Of a stretch of DNA of 37,238 nucleotides, positions 7,556-14,592 are shown piece after piece. The DNA lies in the NCBI RefSeq assembly GCF_002155975.1, contig NZ_MUMI01000368.1:1-37238 (forward strand), in the 5' to 3' direction. The notes beneath the pieces are model-generated. The model ran no database searches. It was not told where the DNA came from and worked only from the letters and a program-made list of their open reading frames with translations. Source of the stretch: Amycolatopsis kentuckyensis. GTDB lineage: Bacteria; Actinomycetota; Actinomycetes; Mycobacteriales; Pseudonocardiaceae. The number at the start of each line of letters is the position of its first letter. Position 1 is the first letter of the stretch. The position numbers were made by a program, and so were the translations under genes.

Positions 7556-7669
7556 TCACGCCTCCTTGGAAGCGACCTTCGAGGCTTCCTTGGACGCCTC
7601 CTTGGAGGCCTCCTTGCTGGCGACCTTCGACGCGACCTTGCTGGCGACCTTCGAAGCTTCCTTCGACAT
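7556..7669 (-). CDS. 37-residue Ser-Lys-(Glu/Val)-Ala repeat peptide, candidate modified precursor or scaffold
   Basis: After Met the whole peptide is nine exact tetrapeptide units Ser-Lys-X-Ala. X runs Glu, Val, Val, Val, Glu, Glu, Glu, Val, Glu, so there are nine Ser and nine Lys and no Cys, Thr, Gly or aromatic residue. Ser codons (TCG, AGC, TCC), Ala codons (GCT, GCC, GCG) and Glu codons (GAA, GAG) vary freely. The protein pattern is therefore held despite DNA drift, which argues for a real gene. The ATG at 7669 follows a GAGGAG site by 5 bases. It is the first gene of the GNAT/protease/Sfp operon, with two stem-loops after it. Such a repeat should be helical. I recognise no family. Candidate roles (inference): a Lys-acylated RiPP precursor, a multi-site carrier peptide, or a substrate of the nearby LanM for Ser dehydration without lanthionine. 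Confidence 0.75.
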   Translation of the reverse strand: MSKEASKVASKVASKVASKEASKEASKEASKVASKEA

Positions 7670-7895
7670 GGGTGCTCCTCATTCCGTTGTGGGATTTCCC
7701 CCGCAGATCCGGTCCGCAATTCCTGCGTTCCGGCGGGGCCAACCCAGATTCACCGACGAACCGTTGCCGGTCAAGGAAAACTCCGACCCGGCCGGTGTCA
7801 TCTTCGTGCCACGGAGAACGTGCCACCGCCAGGGGCTAACCATTTCCGCCGCGGCCGCCCACCATCGGCGTACGACGATTTTGGAGGCCCCCGTG
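7670..7895. promoter_or_regulatory. Divergent promoter region between the two main operons
   Basis: These 226 bases separate the minus-strand peptide operon from the plus-strand biosynthetic operon and are visibly less GC-rich than the genes. They must hold promoters for both directions. A direct repeat CGTGCCAC occurs at about 7805 and 7820. I could not assign -10/-35 boxes with confidence and saw no small gene here. Confidence 0.5.
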
Positions 7896-9467
7896 GTGAA
7901 AAGCGCGAACCTCTGCTGGGGACAGCACCACCACCTGCTGCGGTACCTGCGGGTGCCGGCGCCGTCCCGGCACGAGGCGCACATCGGCACCAGCTACCCG
8001 CTGCCCGCGGGCTGCACGGTCGCGGCCGTCCGCACCGCGCTGACGCACCTGGTGCGCCGGCACGAAATCCTGCGCACCGTCTACGACCTGACCGGCACCG
8101 CCGCCGACGGGCACGCCTGGCCGCGCCAGCTCGTGCAGCCACCGGCGCCGCAGCCGGTCGTCGAGGCGACCGCGGAGGACACCGTGGACGTCATCGCGCG
8201 CCTCACCCGTACCCCGTTCGACCTGGCCCGCGAGTGGCCCTTGCGGGCCTGCGTGGTCACCACCGGCGGCCGCCTGGTCCGGCTGCACCTGGTCTTCAAC
8301 CACTTGGCCTTCGACGACGTCGCCCTCGACCGCCTGGCCGCCGAGCTCGACGAGTTGCTCGCCGCCCGCACCGAGGGCCGGCCCGCCGTGCTGGACCCGG
8401 TGGAACACCAGCCGGTGGACCTCGCGCGCTTCGAGGAGAGCCGCACCGACGCCGACCTCGAACCCGCGCTCAGCCACTGGCGCGATCTCGTCAAGAAGCT
8501 CCCTGCAGACGTCTTCTCGAAGCGCCGCAAGCCATCTGAGGCTGCGTACAGCGCCTCCTACACCGTTCCGACACTGCTGTCGGCCGCCCGGGCGATCGCC
8601 GCCCGCGAGCACGTGTGGCCCTCGGCCGTGCACCTGGCCGCCTATGCCGTCACGCTCGCCGCGTACACCGGCGAAACGGTGGTCGCGCACCGGATGTACA
8701 CCAGCCAGCGGGACGCCAGCGGCTTCGGCGGTGCCGTCACCTGCCTGTCCTACCCGACGCCGGTGCTCGCCGACCTCGGCGGCGATCCGCGGTTTTCGGA
8801 CGTCGTCAAGGAGTCCGCCGTCCGCGTGAGCCAGGCGATGACCCACGCGCACGTGCCCTACGACCGTGTCTACGAGCTCGTCGCCGAGGAGAACGTGCGC
8901 GTGGTCGCCGAGCTGAACTTCCTCGACAACGCGCCGCGGTCGTGCCGCACCAAACGCGACCGGTACGCGGTCAACGCCGCCCCTGACGACTGGGCGCACG
9001 CCGGTTCCGACAGCTACCTGCGCGTCTACGAATGGGCCGACGGCATCACCCTGGCCCTGCAGGCCCTGGACGCGGTGATGGACGCCGGCGCGGTCGAACA
9101 GTTCCTGCGCGGCTACGCCCGGCTCGTCGAGGCCCACCGCGACCCCGGCACCGACCTGCGCGTCAGCGAAGCCGCCGCGCTCATCGGCTTCACCCCGCCG
9201 GAGCCGCGGACCCCGTCCGAAGCCGACGTCGAGCGAACCGGAGCCGCGCCCGCCGAGCGTGTCCTCACCGAGGTGGTGGCCGAGGTCAACGGCCTCGGCG
9301 ACGTCGACCCGGCCCGCAGCTACACCGGCGCCGGCGGGCGCGTGCTGCGCCTGCCCCGCGTGGTCGAAGCCCTGCACGAACGCGGGTGGAGTGCCGGGCT
9401 CGTCCCGTTCACCACCGCCCGCCCCCTGTCCGCGCTCGCGCACGAGCTCGTGCCGGCCCGCGGCTGA
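7896..9467 (+). CDS. Free-standing NRPS condensation domain with degenerate carrier domain
   Basis: Condensation domains join an acyl or aminoacyl thioester to an amine or alcohol. The 523 residues carry a full C domain (about 1-430). Its core motif is NHLAFDD, in which the catalytic second His (136) and the Asp (141 region) remain but the first His is Asn and the final Gly is Asp. GFGGAVTCLSYPTPV and AELNFLDNAP fit the later C motifs. Residues ~450-523 look like a peptidyl carrier domain (EVNGLGDVDPARSYTGAGG...), but the usual GGDSL reads GGRVL, so the phosphopantetheine Ser is missing. GTG at 7896, 8 bases after GGAGG, is chosen; GTG at 7893 is also possible. It is the first gene of the plus-strand operon. 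It likely forms an amide or ester with a carrier-bound partner in trans. Confidence 0.88.
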   Translation: MKSANLCWGQHHHLLRYLRVPAPSRHEAHIGTSYPLPAGCTVAAVRTALTHLVRRHEILRTVYDLTGTAADGHAWPRQLVQPPAPQPVVEATAEDTVDVIARLTRTPFDLAREWPLRACVVTTGGRLVRLHLVFNHLAFDDVALDRLAAELDELLAARTEGRPAVLDPVEHQPVDLARFEESRTDADLEPALSHWRDLVKKLPADVFSKRRKPSEAAYSASYTVPTLLSAARAIAAREHVWPSAVHLAAYAVTLAAYTGETVVAHRMYTSQRDASGFGGAVTCLSYPTPVLADLGGDPRFSDVVKESAVRVSQAMTHAHVPYDRVYELVAEENVRVVAELNFLDNAPRSCRTKRDRYAVNAAPDDWAHAGSDSYLRVYEWADGITLALQALDAVMDAGAVEQFLRGYARLVEAHRDPGTDLRVSEAAALIGFTPPEPRTPSEADVERTGAAPAERVLTEVVAEVNGLGDVDPARSYTGAGGRVLRLPRVVEALHERGWSAGLVPFTTARPLSALAHELVPARG

Positions 9468-9489
9468 GCCGGACGAAGAGGAGGAAACC

Positions 9490-10045
9490 ATGTCCCTGCT
9501 CGAAGCACCCCGCCTGGAACGGGTGGCGTCGTTCGTGCCGGAGACGAGCCTGCCGGTCGCCGACCTGGCCGGCCCGCTCGGCCTCGACGCCACGCAGCTG
9601 CGCTTCTTCACCCGCTTCCTGGGCCTCGACCGCGTCGCCGTCGCCGACGGCCTCGAACTGGCCGACCTGCTGGCGGGCGCGGGGGAGCGGGTGCTCTCCG
9701 GCACCGACCGCGACTCGGTCCGGTTCCTGGTCCACGCGCACACCATGCAGCACGTCGCGGTCGCCACGCCCGGCCTCCTCGAGGACGTGCGGACGCGGCT
9801 GCGGCTGCACCGCGCGACCGCGTTCAGCCTGTCCCACCTCAACTGCGTGGTCGGCCTCCACGCCCTGCACGTCGCACGCTCGCTGCTGGCCACCGCGGCC
9901 CCGGGCGACCGGGTGCTCGTGCTGACCGGCGACAAGGTGCTGATGCACGAGGCCCGGCTGATCCGCGACACCACGATCCAGGGCGACGGCGCCGCCGCGG
10001 TGCTGCTCGGCCCGGACCCGCGGGGCGACCGACGGCTCGACGCTG
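9490..10045 (+). pseudogene. KAS III-like ketosynthase, truncated after ~180 residues
   Basis: Begins MSLLEAPRLERVASFVPETS after a GAGGAGGAAA site and follows the paralogue at 13645 closely: FSLSHLNCVVGLHALHVARSLL with Cys119 in the nucleophile position, then DRVLVLTGDK and GDGAAAVLLGPDP. Shortly after GPDP, near 10020-10045, similarity stops and the coding signal moves to the next frame, where an ATP-grasp protein begins mid-domain. The C-terminal half with the other catalytic residues (about 140 residues) is absent. In its own frame no stop occurs until 12408, because the frame runs through the ATP-grasp region as nonsense and then coincides with the decarboxylase frame. It is either a real deletion or an assembly error. 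As it stands the enzyme cannot be functional. Confidence 0.75.
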
Positions 10046-10072
10046 ATCGCCGAGCACAACGACCCGGACGCG

Positions 10073-11113
10073 ATGGTCACCGAGGACGCCCTGAACTCCC
10101 CGGAGCTCCTGGGCAAGCTGCGGGAGCTCGCCGACGGCAACACCTACCTGATGCCGCTGGGCATCTCGGCGGCGGAAGAGGCCCTGGCCAAGGAGTCCGG
10201 GCTGCCGCTGGCCGGCTCGACCGCGCAGATCTGCAAGGCGGTCAACGGCAAGGTGTTCAGCCGCGGCCTGGTCGACGCGCTCGGCCTGCGCCAGGTGCCC
10301 GGCCGGGTGGTGCACACGGTCGGCGAGCTGCGGGACGCCCTCACCGCGCAGCTGGCGCTGGGCGGCCGGGTCGTGGTCAAGGAGTCGCTCGGCGTCTCCG
10401 GGCGCGGCATGGTCGTCGTCGAGGACGAGCGCGGCGCGAACCGCCTGCTGCGCCTGATCGAGCGCCGCGGTGCCGACGCGCCCGCGAACCTCGTCGTCGA
10501 GTCCTGGATCGAGCACGCCCAGGACCTCAACTACCAGTTCGTCGTCTCCCGCACCGGCGGGGTCCGGTTCGAAACGGTCAAGGCCGCCGTGCTGAAGAAC
10601 GGCGTGCACCAGGGCCACCGCTTCCCGGTGGAGCTGCCGCCGGTCGCGGCCCGCGAGCTGGCCGAGGCCGTCGAGAAGATCGGCCGGGCCCTGCACGACG
10701 AAGGGTTCTTCGGGATGGTCGGCGTCGACGCGATGCTCGCCGCCGACGGCACGCTGTACCCGTGCCTGGAGATCAACGCCCGGTTCAACATGTCGACCTA
10801 CCAGAGCCGGATCGCCGAGAAGTTCATCCCCGAGGGCCGGCACGCCATCGCGGCGACCTTCTCGCTGAAACTGCGGCGCGAACACACCTTCGCCGAGGTC
10901 GAGACCGCACTCGGCGACCTGTTCTTCACCGGCGCCGGCGACACCGGCGTGCTGGTCAACAACTTCGCGACGCTCAACGCCGCGGCCACCGGCGAGGGCT
11001 CCTTCCACGGCCGTCTCTACGCGATCTGCGTCGGGGACTCGCCCGAGGAGGCCCTCGCCGTCCGGACCGAGGCCGAGCGCCGCCTCGGCGTCATGGCAGG
11101 GGAAAACGCATGA
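10073..11113 (+). CDS. ATP-grasp ligase, N-terminus apparently missing (BtrJ/peptide-ligase type)
   Basis: ATP-grasp ligases activate a carboxylate as acyl phosphate and couple it to a thiol or amine. The 346 residues show the ATP-grasp core: VPGRVVHTVGELRDAL, VVVKESLGVSGRGMVVVED (nucleotide-binding strand and Gly-rich loop), VVESWIEHAQDLNYQFVV, GFFGMVGVDAML and CLEINARFNMSTYQ (Mg-binding Glu and Asn). The first recognisable residues, STLIAEHNDPDAMV, lie upstream of the ATG at 10073, and the pre-ATP-grasp domain expected before them is replaced by the truncated KAS III. The ATG is only the first formal start. The stop overlaps the decarboxylase start (ATGA). With that decarboxylase and the ACP it reproduces the BtrJ-BtrK-BtrI set of butirosin, in which BtrJ loads glutamate onto an ACP. 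The amino acid used here is unknown. Confidence 0.82.
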   Translation: MVTEDALNSPELLGKLRELADGNTYLMPLGISAAEEALAKESGLPLAGSTAQICKAVNGKVFSRGLVDALGLRQVPGRVVHTVGELRDALTAQLALGGRVVVKESLGVSGRGMVVVEDERGANRLLRLIERRGADAPANLVVESWIEHAQDLNYQFVVSRTGGVRFETVKAAVLKNGVHQGHRFPVELPPVAARELAEAVEKIGRALHDEGFFGMVGVDAMLAADGTLYPCLEINARFNMSTYQSRIAEKFIPEGRHAIAATFSLKLRREHTFAEVETALGDLFFTGAGDTGVLVNNFATLNAAATGEGSFHGRLYAICVGDSPEEALAVRTEAERRLGVMAGENA

Positions 11114-12408
11114 CCGACATCGACTACCCGGACCTCGCCGCGCGCTTCGGCACGCCGCTGTACGTCTACGACGGCGACGTCCTGCACGCGACCATCACCG
11201 GCCTGCGCGCGGTGCTGCACCCGGCGATCGAGGTGTTCTACTCCCTCAAGGCGAACCCGAACATCAGCGTCTTCGCCGCCCTGCACGGCGGCGGCGCGCG
11301 GGCCGAGGTCTCGTCCATTGTGGAGCTCCAGACCGTGCTCGAAGCGGGGGCGCGGCCCGACGACATCATCTTCCTCGGCCCCGGCAAGAGCCAGGAGGAA
11401 CTGCGGGCGTGCCTGGACACCGGCGTCTACGCCATCGTCTGCGAGTCCTTCGACGAGCTGGACGACATCGAACGGCTCGGCGCCGAGCTCGGGAAGCAGC
11501 AGCGGGTGCTGCTGCGGATCAACCCGACCTGCGCGATCAGCGGCTCCCGGCTGACCATGGGCGGCAAGCCCCGCCAGTTCGGCATCGACGAGGCCCAGGT
11601 GCTCGCCGCCGGGCCGCGGCTGGCGGAGTACCGCCACGCCGACGTCGCCGGCATCCAGGTCTACATGGGCACGCGCATCCTCGACGCCGAGGTCATCGGC
11701 AAGAACACGCGCTACGCCCTCGACCTGGCCGAGCGGGTGGCCGCGGAGACCGGGATCCGGCTGGAAGCCGTCGACATCGGCGGCGGCCTCGGCGTCGCCT
11801 ACTTCGAAGGCGAGGACGACCTCGAAGCCGCCGACGTCGCCGCCGAGATCAACCCGATGCTCGAGGCGTTCCACCGGGCGCACCCGGCCACCCGGCTGAT
11901 CATGGAGTCCGGCCGGTTCCTGGCCGGCCGCGCCGGGGTGTACGTCCTCGGCGTCCGGTACGTCAAGGAGTCCATGGGGGAGCGGTTCGCGATCGCGGAC
12001 GGCGGCACCCACCACCACATGGCCGCCGTCGGTATCGGGTCGTTCGTCAAGCGCAACTTCCCGGCCGTGCTGCTCACGCCGCGGGCCGCCGGAGACGACT
12101 CCGACGACACCGTCGAGCCGGGCCCGTGGACCGTCACCGGCCCGCTGTGCACGCCCAACGACACCCTGCTCAAGCAGGTGAAACTGCCCGACCTGCGGCC
12201 CGGCGACCTGGTCGGCGTCCTGAACTCCGGCGCCTACGGGCCGTCGGCCTCGCCCGGGCTGTTCCTCAGCCACGGGTTCCCCGCCGAGGTGCTCGTGCGC
12301 GGGGGTGCGGCCTTCCTGGTCCGCGACCGCGACGAGCCCGCGGACCTGCTGCGCAAGCAGCACCTCCACCAGCCCGACACCAACAGCATGGGAAGTGAGC
12401 CGAGATGA
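11110..12408 (+). CDS. PLP-dependent fold-III decarboxylase (BtrK / diaminopimelate decarboxylase family)
   Basis: Removes the alpha-carboxyl of an amino acid; in BtrK-type enzymes the substrate is an aminoacyl-ACP. The 432 residues have all family landmarks: YVYDGD near the start, FYSLKANPN with the PLP Lys near residue 45, GARAEVSS, DIGGGLGV with the Gly-rich phosphate loop, ESGRFLAG, and GPLCTPNDTL with the active-site Cys, then GAYGPSASP. This C-terminal Cys loop and the overall layout resemble the BtrK/exosortase-associated group more than lysA, but that placement is by eye. The ATG at 11110 overlaps the ATP-grasp stop, and the stop overlaps the ACP start. Inferred role: make an omega-amino acyl starter on the adjacent ACP. 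Confidence 0.92.
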   Translation: MTDIDYPDLAARFGTPLYVYDGDVLHATITGLRAVLHPAIEVFYSLKANPNISVFAALHGGGARAEVSSIVELQTVLEAGARPDDIIFLGPGKSQEELRACLDTGVYAIVCESFDELDDIERLGAELGKQQRVLLRINPTCAISGSRLTMGGKPRQFGIDEAQVLAAGPRLAEYRHADVAGIQVYMGTRILDAEVIGKNTRYALDLAERVAAETGIRLEAVDIGGGLGVAYFEGEDDLEAADVAAEINPMLEAFHRAHPATRLIMESGRFLAGRAGVYVLGVRYVKESMGERFAIADGGTHHHMAAVGIGSFVKRNFPAVLLTPRAAGDDSDDTVEPGPWTVTGPLCTPNDTLLKQVKLPDLRPGDLVGVLNSGAYGPSASPGLFLSHGFPAEVLVRGGAAFLVRDRDEPADLLRKQHLHQPDTNSMGSEPR

Positions 12409-12671
12409 ACCGCACCGAGATCGTCGCCCACCTGGAGATCGCCCTGTCCGCCGTGCTCAACAAGGAGATCGGCGGCGTCACCCCGGAGCTGCGCCTGTTC
12501 GAGGACCTGGCGCTCGACTCCACCAGCGTCATCGAGCTGCTGATGAGCCTCGAGGACACGATCGGCCTCGAGATCGACCCGGACGAGCTCGGCCCGGAGG
12601 TCTTCCGCACGGTCGGCAGCCTGACCGACTACATCGAGTCGGCCTTCGCCAGGTCCGCCGCGGCGGTCTGA
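12405..12671 (+). CDS. Acyl carrier protein (BtrI-like position)
   Basis: An 88-residue stand-alone ACP. FEDLALDSTSVIELLMSLED carries the phosphopantetheine Ser in the LDS motif, and EVFRTVGSLTDYI is the usual helix III/IV. The ATG overlaps the decarboxylase stop (ATGA), so carrier, decarboxylase and ligase are translated together, as expected if the amino acid is loaded and decarboxylated on this protein. Three other discrete ACPs or ACP domains in the window (17072, 19201, 30571) suggest a dedicated carrier for each pathway branch. Confidence 0.95.
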   Translation: MNRTEIVAHLEIALSAVLNKEIGGVTPELRLFEDLALDSTSVIELLMSLEDTIGLEIDPDELGPEVFRTVGSLTDYIESAFARSAAAV

Positions 12672-12674
12672 GCC

Positions 12675-13538
12675 ATGTCCCTGCAAACCCTCGCGCCCCC
12701 CGGACGGGCCGCGGTACCCCCGCGCCCGGCCGGGGTGCACCTGACCGGCGTGACGCACCGGGTGTTCACCGAACGCGCCAAGCCGGTGTTCGGGATGCGC
12801 CCCGAGCTGGCCCGGCTCATGGTCGAGACCTTCGGCGCCGCGGCGGACCAGGAGGACTTCCTGGCCCGCACCGGCAACGGGTTCATCGAGATGACCGAGG
12901 CCCTCCTGGAAGACGCGGGCGCCCCGCTGCCGCCGCTGGACGCGGTCGTCCTCGCCTACCACTCGCCCGACCTGTACCACTCGGAGGTCGCCGGCTGCTA
13001 CCTGGCCGGACGGCTGCCCGGGAACCCGGAACCGTGCTCGGTCGCCGGACCGGGGCCGGGCGCGGCGTTCACGGCGCTGCGCCTGCTGGACGGCATGTGC
13101 CGGCTCGGCGAAGCGACCTCGGCGGCGTTGCTGGTCTACGACCAGAACGCCGTGCTGTGGGACAGCGGCCACCCGGCCACGCACCGGCCCGACGCGGCGG
13201 TGCTGCTGCAGGCCGGCGCGACGGGCGACGTCGCGGTGACGGACCTGGAAGAGGTGCGGCTCGGCGGGACCGGGCCGCGCAGCGCCACCCTCGCCCTGGC
13301 GGACGTGCTGTACCGGCACCCGGGCGTCCGGGTCCTGGCCGGGGCGGGCCTCGCCAAGCGGCTCGCGGGCACGCCGTACGCCGGACGGGTCGAAGCGGTC
13401 CCGGACCTGTGGTGCACGGGCGTGTGGGCGGGGCTCGCCCGCCTCTGGCCGCTGGAGGAACCGGTGCTGCTGGCCGACTTCGAGCCCGCCGGCGGCACGT
13501 TCTGCAGCTGCCTGCTCGTGCCGGGGAGGGAGCACTGA
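12675..13538 (+). CDS. KAS III/thiolase-fold protein lacking the nucleophile Cys
   Basis: A 287-residue protein with the thiolase-fold pattern of KAS III: TGVTHRVFTE, FLARTGNGFIEMTEALLEDAG, LDAVVLAYHSPDLYHSE, and EPCSVAGPGPGAAFTALRLLDGM, the segment that normally holds the Cys in G-x-G-C-A. Here that reads GPGPGAA, so the nucleophile is gone; the Cys a few residues earlier (PCS) is in the wrong place. The second half is shorter than in active KAS III (287 against ~330). It starts 3 bases after the ACP stop. Likely a structural partner of the neighbouring KAS III-like protein, as in heterodimeric chain-length-factor systems, or an acyl-binding protein. This role is inferred. Confidence 0.72.
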   Translation: MSLQTLAPPGRAAVPPRPAGVHLTGVTHRVFTERAKPVFGMRPELARLMVETFGAAADQEDFLARTGNGFIEMTEALLEDAGAPLPPLDAVVLAYHSPDLYHSEVAGCYLAGRLPGNPEPCSVAGPGPGAAFTALRLLDGMCRLGEATSAALLVYDQNAVLWDSGHPATHRPDAAVLLQAGATGDVAVTDLEEVRLGGTGPRSATLALADVLYRHPGVRVLAGAGLAKRLAGTPYAGRVEAVPDLWCTGVWAGLARLWPLEEPVLLADFEPAGGTFCSCLLVPGREH

Positions 13539-13645
13539 TGGGCGCGCCGGCTTCCGCCCGTGAGCGAAGGGTCGGCACGCGTGATCGGGGAGTCGACACG
13601 CGTGATCGGGGAGTCGACACGCGTGGGCCGAGGAGGGAGCGCTGA
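13538..13645 (+). CDS. Tiny Arg-rich repeat ORF coupled at both ends
   Basis: A possible 35-residue peptide. Its ATG overlaps the upstream stop (TGATG) and its TGA overlaps the next gene's ATG the same way. It contains a 7-residue repeat (Arg-Asp-Arg-Gly-Val-Asp-Thr, about two and a half copies) encoded by a 21-base DNA repeat. There is no known family. The perfect coupling may simply keep ribosomes moving across a repeat insertion. The alternative is a real small basic peptide. I rate protein function as unlikely but not excluded. Confidence 0.35.
   Translation: MGAPASARERRVGTRDRGVDTRDRGVDTRGPRRER
13571..13625. repeat. 21-bp tandem repeat, ~2.6 copies
   Basis: GTCGACACGCGTGATCGGGGA repeats with one change in the first copy, at 13571-13591 and 13592-13612, and a partial third from 13613. 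Unit length is a multiple of three, so the overlapping small frame stays open. Similar 21-base units between genes are a feature I associate with Amycolatopsis genomes, from memory. Confidence 0.85.
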
Positions 13646-14592
13646 TGGACACGGGGCTGTCCCGGGTCGCCGTGCGGCTGCCCGGCCGGGTCGAGGCCGT
13701 CGACGACGTGCTCGTGCGGTCGGGCGCCAAACCCCTGGAGCGGCGCATGTTCGGCCGCATCTACGGCCTGCGCGACAGCCCGGTGCTCGCGCCGGGCGAG
13801 CGGATGGCGGACCACCTGGCCGAGGCCGGGCGGGCCGCGCTCGGCGGCGGGCCGGCGAGCCTGGTGCTCTACGGCCACACCCTGCTCATCGCCGAGCTCG
13901 ACCTGTGCGGGGAGTTCCCGGACCGGCTGCGCGACGCGCTCGGCCTGCCCGGCGTCCCGTTCTTCGGGGTGTCGCACGTGAACTGCACGTCGGTGCTGCG
14001 CTCGGTCGAACTGGCCCGGCGCTACCTGGCCCGGCCCGGCGCCGCCCCGGACGACCGCGTGCTCGTGCTCGGCGGCGACCAGGGCAGTGCCAGCGACCGC
14101 GGCCGCTACATCCCGGGCACCACCGTCGCGGGTGACACCGCCGCCGCGGTCGTGGTCGGACCGGGGCCCGCGCGCTACCGGTACCTCGGCGGCGCGAGCG
14201 CCCGCGACACCCGGTTCCACCGCAGCCTGCGCATGACCAAGGAGGAGTTCACGCTCTTCGGCAAGGTCTGCTGCGAGCAGGCGGTGGCCGTCGTCGGCGC
14301 CGCGGCGCGGGACGCCGGCCTCACCCTGTCCGATGTGGACTGGGTGCTGCCGGACCTGTCCAACCGCATGTTCTGGCGCACCTTCAGCGGGCTGTCCGGG
14401 TTCCCGTTCGACCGGATCCCGCTGGACCTGGTCGCCGAGCGCGGGCACAACTTCGGGGTCGACTCGCTGCTCGCCCTGCAGCACGCCGACGCGGCCGGGC
14501 GGCTGCGCCCCGGACAGCGCTGCGCCCTGGTCTCCGTGGGCCAGGGCGCCTACTTCCAGTCGGTGATCGTCGAGGTCGTGGAGGAGAAGTGA
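13645..14592 (+). CDS. KAS III-like ketosynthase/acyltransferase with altered His site
   Basis: A 315-residue thiolase-fold enzyme. The nucleophile Cys114 sits in SHVNCTSVLRSVELA, and GTTVAGDTAAAVVVGPGP is the usual following strand. The His normally found in xPHQAN is missing: the segment reads LPDLSNRMFWRT, keeping the Asn. The second Asn region (GNTSAAS) reads GHNFGVDS, which brings a His next to the Asn. So one Cys is present with a rearranged His/Asn arrangement. Such changes occur in KAS III relatives that make esters or transfer acyl groups instead of decarboxylative condensation, as in CerJ. The ATG at 13645 is preceded by GGAGGG. The truncated gene at 9490 is its paralogue. Likely acts on the ACP-bound starter. 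Confidence 0.85.
   Translation: MDTGLSRVAVRLPGRVEAVDDVLVRSGAKPLERRMFGRIYGLRDSPVLAPGERMADHLAEAGRAALGGGPASLVLYGHTLLIAELDLCGEFPDRLRDALGLPGVPFFGVSHVNCTSVLRSVELARRYLARPGAAPDDRVLVLGGDQGSASDRGRYIPGTTVAGDTAAAVVVGPGPARYRYLGGASARDTRFHRSLRMTKEEFTLFGKVCCEQAVAVVGAAARDAGLTLSDVDWVLPDLSNRMFWRTFSGLSGFPFDRIPLDLVAERGHNFGVDSLLALQHADAAGRLRPGQRCALVSVGQGAYFQSVIVEVVEEK

Noticed and set aside
7556..7669. Repeat peptide as simple low-complexity noise
   Set aside because: Codons vary between units while residues stay fixed, the frame starts at an ATG with GAGGAG, and it stops cleanly; noise would not preserve nine exact units.
7503..7895. Upstream extension of the condensation-domain frame by ~130 residues
   Set aside because: The extension reads antisense through the repeat peptide and the promoter region and has no C-domain similarity; GTG at 7896 has a proper GGAGG site.
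9259..12408. A single ~1049-residue protein combining KAS III and decarboxylase
   Set aside because: The middle third is Arg/Gly/Pro-rich nonsense antiphase to a clear ATP-grasp domain; the real genes use two frames.
13571..13625. CRISPR-like array
   Set aside because: The 21-base units are directly adjacent with no spacers, and no cas genes are present.
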